From: Chinchilla lanigera
Taxonomy: Eukaryota > Chordata > Mammalia > Rodentia > Chinchillidae
NCBI RefSeq assembly: GCF_000276665.1
Contig: NW_004955425.1
Location: 19,581,799-19,645,798, forward strand
Length of the DNA: 64,000 nt
Direction of reading: 5' to 3'
The notes under the pieces: generated by a model
What the model saw: only the letters and a program-made list of their open reading frames with translations
Databases searched by the model: none
What the model was told of the DNA's origin: nothing
Translations under genes and position numbers: made by a program
In this document: piece after piece, positions 1 through 12,402 of the stretch
Layout of the letters: each line of letters opens with the position of its first letter
How positions within the stretch are numbered: position 1 is the stretch's first letter

Positions 1-738
1 AACACAGAGTACGGGGAGCACTTCACTTGATTTCTAGGGTGAGTCAGTAAATTCCAGCTGAGAGCATGTTCTTGCCATGCGATTCCTAAATTCTGCTCAG
101 AAGCTCTGACATGAGAAACAGTAGGAAGCTCAGGGCTGGGAGGGCTAAGAGATTGAGCAGCGATTCATCTCATTCAGCGCTCGTAATTCAGTCTTTGGAT
201 CAAATTTGGGCGCAGACCTGAGCCACATCAGCTTACATCACAGAAACTCTTTCGCTGTACTGAGCTTTAATGTTGCTCTTTTAGCTTCTTCAAAGTTTCC
301 TTTAAAAGTCCATAGCCGAAGCACGCATCTGCATTTCACAAAGAAACTATCTATTCAGTTTTCCCATGTGCCCAGTTTAATCTCCAACATTAGAGTTTTC
401 TTTAAAATTTTGCTCCCATTTTTCATTTTCTGAAAACTAAAACTAATTTTTCTTGCTCTTCTTTTTTGGCAAAGGAAACTTCAAGGAAACCTGGGTATGG
501 AGTTAGGGCGATTGCATTCCCACTTGATTACCTCTGGTCCTACCTCCTGTCTAGTCATGACCTTGTGTCTGTCTCGTAAGCCTTAGAAATATTCTTCACT
601 GTAAATTGCCGTCCATCATTTTGAGGTTTTATTTTTAAGGGTATGCTATTTGAAGAGTAAATATCGAAGTTGTGTTTATATATTTATTCCTTAATTTAAC
701 AAATATTTTGTATATATTTTACTTTATTTTATTTCCAG
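1..738. other. Unassigned non-coding sequence
   Basis: No repeat family, exon or RNA gene recognised. The one open frame in this stretch (75 codons) has no recognisable domain and is interpreted as chance. The last 100 bases before the B1 are AT-rich. Confidence 0.5.
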
Positions 739-880
739 CTTTTTGAGACAGAGTCTCAGTATGTATTCCAGGCTGGCCTGCAACTCACTATGTAGCCCAT
801 GCTGGCTTCAAACTCATGGCAATCCTCCTGCCTCAGCCTTCAGAGCACTGGGATTACAGGCATGTGCCACTGCAACCCTA
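739..880 (-). mobile_element. B1 SINE (7SL-derived), antisense
   Basis: Reading the plus strand gives the reverse complement of a B1: a 'ttttgagacagagtctc' block, two related segments ending in 'ctggc' from the internal B1 duplication, 'cctcctgcctcagcc', and 'gggattacaggcatgtgcca' near the end. B1 elements are non-coding RNA polymerase III retrotransposons mobilised by L1. This copy is close to full length and moderately diverged. The 112-codon open frame that runs through it is an antisense B1 reading and not a gene. Confidence 0.85.
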
Positions 881-1444
881 ACATTGCCTGCTTTAGATTC
901 TAGAGCTATAACAATGAACAAAAGATTCTACTCTCACGATTCTCATAATTTCAGCAGTGTGAAACAGACACTTAATAGTATAAAAAGTAAAATGTATGAA
1001 ACACTGAATAGCAATTGCTGTGGAAAAACCATAAGGGTAAGAAAAACAAAAGGAAGGGCTGCAATTTTAAGGGGGGGATGACATCTGATGACAGATCCTA
1101 AGGGCCTAAACCATTCAGGTATCCCAAGTGGGGATCCAGGGGCCCAAGGTGCACCAGGTGGGGATCAAGGCACCAAGTACAAAGCCCTCAGGGACCTGGG
1201 TGTTCAAAAGGAGACCAGAGGGCAAGGGTGGACTGAGAAGGGAGGAGACATTGACTGAGTATGGGGCCTTGGGAAGCTTTAGTGAGAATTGCATTTGGTT
1301 CATTAAACATGTAAGGGGTGGTTCTGTATCCGAACTGATATGGTATAGTAAATGGTGAGTTTTAAATGATACATGTTTGCAAGTAACATATTTGTCAAAA
1401 AATGTTGGCAAAAATTGCTGCTTTAGAAATACGTGGTAATGGAG
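881..1444. other. Unassigned non-coding sequence
   Basis: No recognised family. A short GC-richer patch at 1118-1230 contains two related 'caagtggggatc/caggtggggatc' units about 35 bases apart, a small local duplication. Overlapping open frames on both strands here look like by-products of this patch. Confidence 0.45.
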
Positions 1445-2140
1445 TTTGTGGCATTCTTTTTCTTCATTTACTCAGCAAAACTGTATTTAGCACCTACTGT
1501 GCACCAACAGTGGTACTGTAAAACAAAGACCACATGGACAGATGAAAGCAGAACCCGTAACTTCAAATAAATGTCTTTCAAATGGAGTTATGTTAATTAT
1601 TAACATAACTCTATCTTTTACTTAAGGGAAACTACATGAGATGGTTGGGGAGGGGAGTGATAATCACATCCACACCTCAGATAAAACAATGTCTGGAAGA
1701 GATTTGAATAAAGCATGACGGGCTGCAGGAAGATGAACTAGAAATTTGTGGGAAAATGATGAAAGTCTGAACCGAGACACTCACAGAGGGTGACGAAGTA
1801 TGAGGAACGTGACGATCCGTTTTAGAATATTGACAGGGCTTCATGACTAAATAGGTGTGGGCAGTGTGAGAGGGGAGGAATCAAAAATAATCCCTCATTT
1901 TCTCACTTGAACTACATGGATTTTGGTTCCAGTTACTGGGTTCAGGTTAGGATAACCCGAAATATGCTGGTAAACTCTGCTTGGCTGGTCGTCGGTGTTA
2001 GAGAAATCTAGAAGGGACGGCAGAGGGAAAAGGTCAAGTATAAAACCTCAGGAAGGCCAACAGTCAAACAGTGGACAAAGAAAAAGGAGATACAGATGAA
2101 TAGGCAGAAAGGAGAACTTTCAGGGAAGCCATAGAAGAAA
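1445..2140 (-). mobile_element. L2 LINE fragment, antisense
   Basis: The left end resembles the reversed L2 3' terminus ('tttagcacctactgtgcacca'), and 1660-2120 resembles reversed L2 ORF2-region sequence ('gaggggaggaatcaaaaataa', 'tgactaaataggtgtgggcag'). L2 is an ancient CR1-like LINE, inactive in placental mammals. The copy is heavily diverged with no usable reading frame. The stretch 1560-1660 between the two halves is less convincing and includes a perfect palindrome. Alternative: two separate L2 fragments. Confidence 0.55.
1585..1611. repeat. Perfect 13-bp inverted repeat with 1-nt centre
   Basis: Arms 'gagttatgttaat' and 'attaacataactc' flank a single central T. It lies within or beside the L2 fragment. 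It could form a cruciform or simply be a chance AT-rich palindrome. Confidence 0.9.
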
Positions 2141-3792
2141 TTTCACGTCTTATGATATTGTGGGCTGTGCCTACATACAGGGGCAGTCAGTGTGAGTATT
2201 GAGCTTCAGTAACACCATATGAAGCATTTTAAAATAAGCCTTTAGAGCAAGATATTGAACTTTTAAAAAATTATCTGAGATTAAATGAAGTAACCTTCAT
2301 AAATTTAAAATATATTGCATCTATTTGTCGTTATCTGTCTTTAAAAATATCCTAAAATTAAAACACCTTGTGAAGTTGTTATTTCTCTCAGTCCTTCAAA
2401 TACAGTCACTTAATACGCTCGTAATATTTTAGTTTACTGTAACAAGCACCTACATGTCAACAGCATTTCCTCGAGAGAGAGGCAACAGGCTACAAAAGAG
2501 GTAAAAACATGTATCACAAAAAGATGGAAATATGTGGGCAACAATTAGAAAATTTTACACTCCGGTGTGAGTTCTGAATAGCACTACTTACTCATGAACA
2601 TAAGGTTAATGTACATTCTGACATCATGGATATCTAAAGGGTTTATAAGACTAATAGAAGCCCAATGTATCAAAGAACGTGTAAGTCTCCACAAATGGCA
2701 GCCTGTGTGTTTTTGTTATCTAGGCTTTCACCTAAGTACCTCACAATTACACAATGTTACAAAATTTCCATATTGTTTACTAAGGTGACAAAAGTTTTGA
2801 AAAGGTTAACTGCCTGAAATAATTAGGTCATTGGCAGAACAAGGATTTCAATAGAAGATATTTTTTAAATGACTCTTTTTAGGTTCTCTGATATTCAAGA
2901 TCTTTCAAAGCAAATGTATACAATTAAAATAAAAGATACAGTATGTATCTTTACATACTATGCAGTGTTATAAAATATATAAATTTAGTAGACAGGAACT
3001 AATTACATAGAAAAGTCCTGATGAACTACAAAATAAATCTGACATAGCCTTTCAAGGAAGGAGATGCATGATAGATATTAATTTTCAGGTATAATCAAGA
3101 ATTACAATCTGAAGAGTAGACAGTTCTGGGCAGAAAGGTTTCAAGAGGTTGTTGGATCAGCAAATTTGTTCTCCTTTATTTTTAGAAAAATTTCTACCTG
3201 TCATTTTCTCTACAATAGCACAGGAACAATGCCTCACACTGAGGTTATTATGAAGCCATAAGCTATACTATTACCATACTTAACAGTATAACCAAAATTA
3301 CAACTTTGCAGCTTGTAACTAGAGGAAAATTACAGGTTATACCAAATATAGCAGATGTATAAGAAGGATTTAGCAGCTGTTAGAAATCCAGAATATTATA
3401 CCTTATGAAATTATATTTCCAGTTAACATAAGTGCTAAAACAGGTTATTCGAAGAAGGTTTCCTGTAGACAAACATTTCCCTGTGCAGCAGATAGAGTTT
3501 TGTATTACAAAATCTTGCTCTTATAACAAGTTTCTAATACTCAGAACTTAAAATGAATTATCTAGAGTCACATAATTAACCTGGGGGTACAATAACTAAA
3601 AAGAATATATATCTGTTCACCAAGGACTGATGCGTGACTTTTTCATCTATAAATATGTTATCTTTAAATCTACTGTATAACTAAGAGTGTCAGAGAAAAC
3701 CATCTGTGAGAAGTAACAACTAGAAAGAGGATCAGAAGAATAAAAACCACTGTGGAACACTGGTATCAATATAAACAGTTAAATAAGTCAGG
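2141..3792. other. Unassigned AT-rich sequence
   Basis: No TE family, exon or RNA gene recognised. Small hairpin-prone AT-rich stretches occur (for example around 2935-2965). Confidence 0.45.
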
Positions 3793-4800
3793 GTGAAAAT
3801 CCACCTCCAAACTGCAGTTGAAAATCTAAATCAGCAAAGAGTACTCAGTCCACTGCTTAAGAAATCATCACTTCTTTTGGAGACTATTATTGATTGTTCT
3901 AATATTGAATTACGACATCCATTACAGGTCAGTAAGAGTTTCTGTGACCTCAATATGTATGTGTATCTCCTAGAACCTTTAAGACAGCCATCAGAAGGTG
4001 TACTAGCTGCTTTGAGGTTTGCCAGTGCCTCAGGAATGTCATCTGTCCTCCACGGGCTGGTCATGCAGAGGGTTCATGGCACTCTGCTCTGTCATCATTT
4101 TTCTAAGTAGTATAATGAGTTCAGCAATCATTCCAACTGTGTTTGCTATAACAGCAGCATTATCCATCCCACCTTATGCCAAAACTGTGAATGTTAAGTG
4201 AAGGGAAACAAGCTCTAATGGTGCCCTTTAATGTTCTGAGGAGGCAAGTGTTCTCTGTGAACTTGACATTTTCTTGGTCTACGTCTGGTCCAAAGGATTC
4301 CAGATAAGATGCTTTAATATGTGAAAGTCCTCCAGCATTTTCTCACAGATAAATAGCATGAAATTGAGGAATTTAAACACTGCCATTAGTAACTTGGTAA
4401 ATGTTGCCCTGGTTCCCCAATTGATAATAGAAGCCAGTACACAAATGTCAAATATTTTCCACGCAAGGTGTCCAACTGGCTGCCATACACTTGATTTGGG
4501 GGTAGCATAAAAATGACGAGCCAGCATTTGGCTTCTCTCTGAGTTTGACACTGACTTTTGCTCACTCCCTCTTCTTTAGTTTTCATGGATTCTTCTGAAA
4601 ATAGCAGATGGATTTTTTCCAGACAGATTAAAGAAACTGCGCATCAATAATCTAAAACAATACATAGCTGTGACTGGTTAGATGAGATTGATGGTGATGC
4701 AAATTCAGACTGCTGGGAATTTTTAGAAGACACAGTGACAAGTCCTGGAGCATCAGTATAGAATAGAGTCTGTGCTGTGTCACAGGATGTTGAATTACAA
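3793..4800. other. Unrecognised interval with several overlapping open stretches
   Basis: Open stretches occur on both strands: plus 3793-4110 (105 codons) and 4019-4201; minus 3831-4064, 4279-4551 (90 codons) and 4386-4586. The minus 4279-4551 frame encodes a hydrophobic stretch that could be membrane-like, and a plus-strand reading near 4675-4755 is acidic. None matches a protein I recognise, and neighbouring frames are broken by stops. It could be a decayed processed pseudogene or chance; I cannot tell which, or in which direction. Confidence 0.2.
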
Positions 4801-5584
4801 GTCTACGTCAGTTCAGCCGAGCCACCACTCACTGAACAGCAGAGACCTACACCGGGGAGAAAGAAGTGAGAAGACCGAAACGGAAATTTCAGAGAGCATG
4901 TAACCCTTCTGAAAAGACAAACAGATGAACCGCAATGTAGTTGTTTTATACTTTTTAGATTTAGAAATATCACATAAAAGAAGGAGATTTTTTCAGTAAA
5001 TATTAAAAGGTACTTAAATCACACTGACATCGAGATAAGTGCTGTTTGGGCTGAGAGATACTCAAGGGGGATGTTCAGAAATAAATAGAAAATAATTTGC
5101 ATGATTAAACAAGTCTGACTGAGAAAAAGAGAATTTATCCCAAAATGGTTCCTGGGCATGTTCTGCCAGAGCAAATAGCACAGAACTGAGTCAAATTTGT
5201 TAGCAAGATTTGACACTGTGTGATAAGCTGGGCCTCACTGCGAGCCCATAATGCCTTTACAGAGACTCAAGGTGCCCCAAGCTGTCCAAGGAAGCTTAAC
5301 AGAACCAATGTGATTGTAAATAAGAGAAACTAGTTATTGGATATCAATAACTGTGTGAACATCTAATAGTATTTATTGTATGAAGAGGTGCTAGAAAGTG
5401 AACAAATTCTTATATTCTCAAAGCTTTCTGTAATCCCTCTTCCTGCATTCGTGAAACAGTTTCTAGACACATTTGAGAAAACAGGGACAGGAAGTTAATG
5501 ACTCATGAAAGCCATCAAAGTTAAATACCAGCTGTACTGCCATTTTTATATTCATTCTTTTTGGCTATCTAATACCTCTGAGCT
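4801..5584. other. Unassigned non-coding sequence
   Basis: No recognised repeat family or gene. Confidence 0.45.
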
Positions 5585-6935
5585 ATTAACATTTGCATGT
5601 ATCCATTCATTCAATAATTCCTTCATTCAACTCAAGAAAAGGCAGTTCTCATTACGTTCTAGGACTTATGACTCAGAGATGAATAAGGCAACATTCCACC
5701 CTCCAGGAGCTTAGAGCCAGTGAGAAGGAAGACAAACAATCACAGAAAAGCACCATAGCAGGTATAAGTTCAATGCTGTACAACAGGAAATAAAGTAACG
5801 ATTAATTCTCCCCCGCAGCATCAGGATGAGGTCATCAGAAAGATAATGCTTTTTCTGGAGGACAAAATGTTTGTGAGGATGCAGCCAGACGCTGGGTAAA
5901 TGCGGTGGTTGGATAGGATGAAAGTGACCTTAAATTACACATGCAGGAGCAAGATGTGTGAGACAGGGAGAGAGAGAGACTTTAGACGTTTTAGACAAAC
6001 AGGAGGAGGCTAACAGGAGCCCAAGCAAAAATTTTAGGACCCAAATTCTAAAATGCACTTTAGATGCACATTAAGAACAAACCTTGGTGTGAGGAGGCTG
6101 AATCTAAGAGTCATTGCAGTACTGCAGGTGAGAGCCAGTGAGGGCCTCTGCAAAACTGGGCAGCCTTGTGATGAAGAATTGGAAAGAAATGTTATTTAAG
6201 AAGTAGGGTCAACAGAACTGTCAGCTGGATATGAGAGATGAAATGAAGTGTTCGATTCCAACGTTTCCGGTTTGTGTAAGCGATCGGATGGCTATGTCGT
6301 TGGAAAATAATGAAAACGACCCATGATTTGAGGCTTCCCGTGGCTGTTAGGCATGTATACTTTTAGTCTGGAGCTCAGAAGAGACGAGCACAGGCATTAA
6401 TGTATAAAACGTGGTTAAAGTGTGGGCGTGGGTAAAACAGTATTGACACGAACTTGTACGGAGAGAATACTGAGGAATACTCAGTACTATTGCAGGTTAG
6501 GAAGAGAGGAGATGTCATGGAGGAGTAGGATAGACCAAGTAGCCTGGGAGAAGAAAGATTGGGAAATCACCAAATCAAAGTTAGAGCCACTCACCAAATG
6601 TAGTTGCTGATACAGAAGGGAGAAAAATGAAGGTTTTGGATTGAAAAATAAAGAAGTCTGTGTGCCTATTGCCAGGGTCTACAGAGTAAATGAGAAGATA
6701 GCCTTTAGTGCTAGTGAAAATGTAAGGAATAGGAGGTAAAGAGCAGCAGCTGAATCACTTACCTGTTTCCTAGGATGAATGTGAATTCGATCTAAGGCTG
6801 TAAGAAAGAAAGGAAGCAAATAAAGTGAAAAGTGAGCACCCAGGTCCCCTCTCAGAGGAGTCAGGAACCCGTGGGAAAGTGGAGACTCACAAGTGGAAGA
6901 GCCAGTGCTAAGCAGGAAGAGGGGGATCAAGAACT
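5585..6935 (-). mobile_element. L2 LINE, antisense, about 1.3 kb
   Basis: The plus strand starts with a reversed L2 3' end ('attcattcaataattcc', then 'gagatgaataaggcaacatt', 'ccaggagcttagagccagtg', 'gacaaacaatcac'). It continues with reversed ORF2-region sequence: 'gaggctaacaggagcc', 'tcattgcagtactgcaggtg' (the antisense of the conserved L2 reverse-transcriptase tail) and 'tagggtcaacagaactg'. The order and spacing fit one continuous copy. It is old, with many indels and no frame of use. The far end near 6.9 kb is uncertain. Confidence 0.65.
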
Positions 6936-8489
6936 ACACAAAGGAATTACCTGTGAGGGCTGGTGGCTGAGGGGTTTCACACCTCAAGTCCCGATTTTTT
7001 CAGTGCAACACGATTCAAATCTACTGCCAACTTTTCATCCGTGTTACATAGGTCTGAAGTGTGCCAAGAAAATCAGATATGGTAGTAATCCACAGATGGT
7101 GACTGATACAAAAATAACCCAGAGGTTCCACATCGTGCATACAGTCTCCGACCCTAAAAATGCACTCCCCATGTTCAAAACAGCTAGAGAACCATAGTAA
7201 CAGTGGTGATCCGCTGAAGTAACCAGAACACACCCTGTAATGTTTCCTGTGTCCCACTAAGGGAAAAATTCTGAGGAACAACTTTCCCGAAGGAGTACAT
7301 TTTCCTCCTAAGCTAAATGATATTTAGCTCTTTTTTTCCTAGCTCTTCTTACACAGAGTCTACTCGAAAGGTCGCTTTGCCTAGCTTAATGTTGTGACAC
7401 ACTGGGCCTCACATCTTTTACCAGCCCCGTGACATGCTGTTTTCACTCAGTTTGCCAGTCACGAGCACTTATTTTTAGGGACAGTTAATACCAGTCTTTT
7501 TGGTGATGCCCACCCGCACTTTTTCCATGCTCCAGAAAAGAATCAGTCGCCCGTGGAAGTCTTTCCATTAATCATTTGTGTTTGGGCTTTGTTCTCTCTG
7601 ACAGTTTCCAGCCAATATGACTGGGATTTATGTCAACTCAGTAGTACGAGTGAGCTGTGATATGGTAGAGGCTATTCTCTCCATTTACTGCTGGAAACCC
7701 AACATTCTGCTTTGTAGGCAACTAGAAAATTGGGGAATGTTAATGCAAAAATAATCTTAAAAAGTTTTTTAAAAATTGAGAAATATCTAGACTCTTAACT
7801 GTAGATTCTAATCTGAATTTTCCAAAGGAGTTCAAATATAAGAAATAAAATTCTAGTTTTGAATCCCTTTAAACTGTGACAATTGGTGATTTTACAAGGG
7901 GAAATAATTCTTGGTCTTAGTTTATTTAGTGTACTTCCAGGTACTAAAGAGGATGCAACCTACTTTGTAGACAAATTTCACTTATAAGGAGACCAGACAG
8001 CCATTTCATTTAATTTAAGGCACACAGTTTTGTTACTTTATTTTACAATTTAATAGAAAGGAGGTTACTTCAAAAACATTTAATTAATGTTTACTTTATA
8101 CAATGTTTTAAAAGTATCTAGTACCGTGATATGGGAATACAAAGTAACGTTAACTTGTCAAAAATTAATAAAACCTGCTTTTAAGAAGACAGAGCTCAAA
8201 TAGTCTAAAGGTAAAATGCAGCATTAGGAAGATCATGTTGATGCTATCTGGAACGTTTCCCAAATCCTCCCTTGAGCTAATCTCTGTGAGTGCTCATTAT
8301 GAGAAGTGACAGCTGCTTCTCTGGCCCGGAGTTAGGCTCTGTGTTATCCTGGCTGACACAACTTATAGCACATTAATCTGTGAAATGAATATGAAAGTTG
8401 TGGTAACTTCCAGTTGTAATGACTTGTACTGTAAGGATAAAGTAACATAATAGATAGGTTGCTGAGGGGAAGGCATGATTCAGCGCAAT
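6936..8489. other. Unassigned non-coding sequence
   Basis: No recognised repeat or gene. The 121-codon plus frame at 6832-7197 straddles the end of the L2 and has no recognisable domain. Confidence 0.45.
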
Positions 8490-8745
8490 ACAGTGGGAAG
8501 ATCATGGTCTTTGGAGCCAAAAACAGAGTAGCATCTAAAACACAGCAACCTTGGTGCTGCCACTCCCCAGCTCTGTGACCACAGGTAACTTTCTCATCTT
8601 CTCAGACCCTCTGCTTCCTCGCTGTAAAAATGAGGGTAACTAGGTTGAACTCCCTAGGAAGCTATGGAAAATATGATTTGTTAACTAAATCATATAGTCC
8701 AATATTTGATCACTTCTAATGCGTATTCAATAAATACTAACTCCT
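8490..8745 (+). mobile_element. MIR SINE, sense
   Basis: Near-complete MIR in sense order: 'gatcatggtctttggagcca', then 'gctctgtgaccacaggtaac', 'ctctgcttcctcgctgtaaa', and the tail 'gcgtattcaataaatact'. MIR is an ancient tRNA-derived SINE with an L2-like 3' end, shared by all mammals. Divergence is typical of its age. Confidence 0.8.
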
Positions 8746-8990
8746 TCCCCATACTTCCAATGCTATAGCTCTTACCAAATTTGTAAATTGCAAATATTAA
8801 AGAATTGAATGACATATTGAAAACTCCTGGATATATGATTCTAATTAGTTAACTCTTGAATGTCCTAAATACTGAAACACATAAAAGTAGTCTATTCCCA
8901 TCCTTCACTTGTAGCCATAGTTCTTGAAAACATTCTAACCTGTGACAGTAGGCCATAAACATAGCTAAGAAACCTCCAATGATCCCAAGG

Positions 8991-9150
8991 AGTGGTGGTG
9001 CTTGAACCCAGACCTAAGCCATATCCTCAGCCATTTTTTTTTTTGAGACAGTATCTTACAAAATTGCCTAGGTGAGTCTCAAATTTGCAACTCTTCTGCC
9101 TCAGTCTTGTAAAATGCTGGGTCTACAAGTGAACACTATTGCATCTGGCC
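8991..9150 (-). mobile_element. B1-dID composite SINE, antisense
   Basis: Left part is a reversed degenerate ID ('gcttgaacccagacctaagc', 'catatcctcagcc'). A T-run follows, then a reversed B1 ('ttttgagacagtatctta', 'ctgcctcagtcttgt', 'aaaatgctgggtctac'). In sense orientation this is B1 followed by ID, the arrangement called B1-dID, typical of several non-murid rodent lineages; murid B4 has the opposite order. It is considerably diverged. Confidence 0.7.
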
Positions 9151-9659
9151 TCATAATTTATTTTTAAAGAGTCACAGGGGATTGGAATTGGCAGAAGTGC
9201 TAGAAATCACCAAATATTTTCACCAAATACTGTCTATAGAGGAGAAACTGAGCACTAGAAAGTTTCAAAGACTTATTTTATATTGAGAGCAACATCTTTA
9301 TTAATGTCTTCCTGGCTTTCTACCCAGTGATTTTTTGTTTTATCTGTTTCCCTCAAATCTTGTATTGTATAAATAGTTGGGAAACATGCAGAGGAACTTT
9401 TTGAGTTGGTCAAGTGTTTCACTTTCATCTACAGCCACATACCATAATGTTGTCTGCATTGAATTTCTATAATAAGAGTGTGCCATTATATGAAATAGAA
9501 AAAGAAATGGAATAAATTTTAGATTGCTTTAGGCAACATAGGAATGATCCTTGGCTGTCCAGACAACTAATCCCAAGATGAGCATTTTGGCCTCTGTTAT
9601 CCACATAACTACCTCCACTGTGCATTTCATATTAAAATGTAGATCTATCAAAATAGCAA
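9151..9659. other. Unassigned non-coding sequence
   Basis: No recognised repeat or gene. Confidence 0.45.
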
Positions 9660-9866
9660 AGGTAGCTGAGTGCCATGCCTATAACCCACCACTTTGGAAG
9701 GTTAAGGCAGAAGGATCACAAATTTGAGTTCTGCCTTGGCAATGTAGTGATACTCTGTCCCAGAAAAACACTTTTTTAAAATCATGATGAGTGACCAGGC
9801 TAGGGCTGTAGCTCAGTATGATGACCCTGACATGGGTTCAATTCTTGTGATCTCCAAAAAAGTACT
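9660..9866 (+). mobile_element. B1-dID composite SINE, sense
   Basis: The B1 half reads 'gagtgccatgcctataaccc', 'ttggaaggttaaggcagaag' and 'tgatactctgtcccagaaa'. After an A-rich joint comes the ID half, 'ggctagggctgtagctcag' and 'gacatgggttcaattcttgt'. The ID half keeps A- and B-box-like sequences but has lost the segment between them, as is typical for dID. Confidence 0.7.
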
Positions 9867-10734
9867 AACAGGGCTTCAATGAAAAGACCCTAGCTTATCT
9901 GCTTAGTCTACTGTGTGCTCTTCCCCTTCCCCTTATTTTACCGTATGTTTCATCCAAGTTTCGTTCTAGGGCCTTGTTACTACCATGTATCTAATATTAC
10001 AGCTTTCAAATTTCAAGACTCAAAAGTAGATGTAAGAAAATAACTATGACCTCTATTTATGTAACTGAACCAGAGATTCTCAACATATAGGCCTTCTAAT
10101 CTACCCTAATTTCAGCTACCTTCAAGGTGATAGGCACAGTCTCCTCCTAACGCTACAGAGGAATTCCTGAAGATAAAAGAACGTCTCTGTCTTTGAACTC
10201 ATTGGCCAAGTGTCCAGTACTGACTTATAACTTGTAGTCTCCACCACCCTAATAAGACTTCCAAAAAAGTAAATTGTTTGCCAGAAAGTACCAGGAGCAT
10301 TGTACTAAGTTACTATACTTTGAGATGGGAAGAGAAAAATGTACGTTCTGACTGAGCATTTGGTCTCCTGTATCCATCACTCTAAACTCTGATTATTAAT
10401 AGAGAGAAGCAGGGACTCATACCCTACCACAATACCTGTGTACATGGCCAAGTGTGTTAGTGTCTGTAACTGAAAGATAGCCAAAAGGATGGATTTAGGG
10501 AGAAACCAGAATCAAGAATCAAGCAAGACCCAAGATACCAAGCAGAAGCATAAGCTAAAGGCCTTGGAAGAGATTCAAAAACTAGATTGACAATGGAAAT
10601 GAGATACTGGAAATGGAACCCAAACACGCTATAGAGAAAGACATGGGTCTGGAACAGAAAGAAATCAAAACTGTGATTGTGCTCACAGGTTAGGGTAGGA
10701 AAGGAGCAGTGTTTACAGTGCAATCAGAGGCACA
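9867..10734. other. Unassigned non-coding sequence
   Basis: No recognised repeat or gene. The 88-codon minus frame at 10457-10723 has no recognisable domain. Confidence 0.45.
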
Positions 10735-10930
10735 GAGTTCGTAACTCAATGTTACTATGTATTAATATGTAGTTTAATCTTACTAAGCGTTAGTCTCCTA
10801 AGCTGTAAGGAGGCAAAACAATAGTTCTTAAATTCTTAGGCTTATAATTAATAGTTAATGTATTAAAATATTTAGTATACTATTTGGCCTTTATTAAGTT
10901 CTCAATAAATCTTAGTTGCTACCTAAGGCC
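10735..10930 (+). mobile_element. MIR SINE, sense, diverged
   Basis: Recognisable MIR order: 'ttaatcttactaagcgttag', 'tctcctaagctgtaaggagg', 'aacaatagttctta', then 'aagttctcaataaatcttag' matching the MIR 3' end. More diverged than the copy at 8.5 kb. Confidence 0.5.
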
Positions 10931-12191
10931 TTTAATAAGCCTTCTTAGGTTAGTCAGATAAGCAGTAAGGGCCCTAAGACAACTTAGGCACTACCTTCCT
11001 TTAATAACAATTTGAAACAGAAGAGATAAGATGCAGTAGGCTATAGGGAAGAAAACATACACACTGGGACAGAGGACACGAAGAGAGCAGTCTCTTATTT
11101 GCAAATATTGCGTCACTGGACCAGGTAGTCAGGGCCTAGAAACCCTGTCAGGATCTTATTCCTTGCTTCTACCTATGTAAACATGGGCTTTAGACAGAGT
11201 ACAATGGAGACACAATGATTAGATAGTATATTTATTTTCTTGTATCCTAAAGTATAAAAGAATGATTCCATTCCCTTTCTGAAAGTATTTTAAAATATTT
11301 CTATAACTTTTTAGATGGGTGGAGGCTGGAGATCTATGAAATGCTAATACATAATTCTTATAATGAAAGACATTGACCCATAAGATGAAAGAAAGATATA
11401 CTCCTCTGGAAATATCTACTATTTTGAAGTTAACTGACAGTAACTCTAACAATTAGAGATAAAGAGCAAAGGGAAATCAATTAAAGGACAGTGTATGTAT
11501 ATGAAAAGAACATAGAGGGAAAGCATTGATGTGAAAATGCTTAAATAGTGTTATGTGTTATTTGACAGAAAGTAGAAGTGCAACTGCAATATACTTAAGC
11601 ATGATTGGAACAGGGAGAAAGAGGCAGAAAGATGTGTATTTATAGTTAGTGCAACTGTCTAAACACCCAGATGTAACTTGGCCTGATTCATTTCAGCCTA
11701 CAGGAAAATGAAGTGTGTAAAATATTCAGTGAGTTCCTTGGAAGAGCTCCCAAATGCTCATGAAATAAGTGCCCATGAGCTCCCAAGTGCTAAAGTAATC
11801 AGACTAAAAACTTATAGTATTTTGTTAATTAATGTTCAATTAGTATTTTCTTATCAAGCATTCAAAACTGACTTTCTCCTTATTTTTTCACTTCATGGTA
11901 ACATATTCTCCTCAAAATAAAAGCTTAGTACAGTCTTACAAGTCTTAATCAAGTATATGCCTATAAATTAAAAAAAACAGGTCTTAACATTTCTGAATAT
12001 AGAAAGAGGATCGTGGATTATTAGGTGAGCTGTCAGAAGTGGGAAAGCAATATTCGACAGGGAAAATACTAGACTGTCATAAAAGGTAACTATTGTGTTC
12101 TTCTTAGGAATCTAAATTTAAGAAATTTGCTATTGTAAGTGATTGCTTCTCTAATTAGGCTAACTTAGTCTAGACCAAAACATAAAATAAA

Positions 12192-12194
<3 letters not shown>
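10931..12194. other. Unassigned AT-rich sequence
   Basis: No recognised repeat or gene. Short open frames here have no recognisable domain. Confidence 0.45.
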
Positions 12195-12229
<35 letters not shown>

Positions 12230-12239
12230 TGTGTGTGTT
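12195..12239. repeat. (GT)n microsatellite
   Basis: About 22 GT dinucleotides with one CT interruption. It abuts the A-rich 3' end of the antisense B1-dID that follows and most likely grew from that tail. Confidence 0.95.
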
Positions 12240-12402
12240 AGTAGGGATTGAACCCAGGATCTCCACAGTGAGCTACATCCTCAGCCATTTTTTGGGCATG
12301 GTCTTGCTAAATTGCTGAATTCCAGCTGAGCTCACACTTGAAATCTTCCTGCCTCAGTCTCACAGAGTGCTGGGATTACAAACCTGCACCATGATGCCCA
12401 AC
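12240..12402 (-). mobile_element. B1-dID composite SINE, antisense
   Basis: Reversed ID half ('tagggattgaacccaggatc', 'gagctacatcctcagcc') followed by reversed B1 half ('ggcatggtcttgctaaattg', 'cttcctgcctcagtct', 'gagtgctgggattacaaacc'). The (GT)n on its left occupies the position of the SINE tail. Confidence 0.75.

Noticed and set aside
743..1081. 112-codon plus-strand open frame as a gene
   Set aside because: Its N-terminal half is an antisense B1 SINE; the remainder has no recognisable domain.
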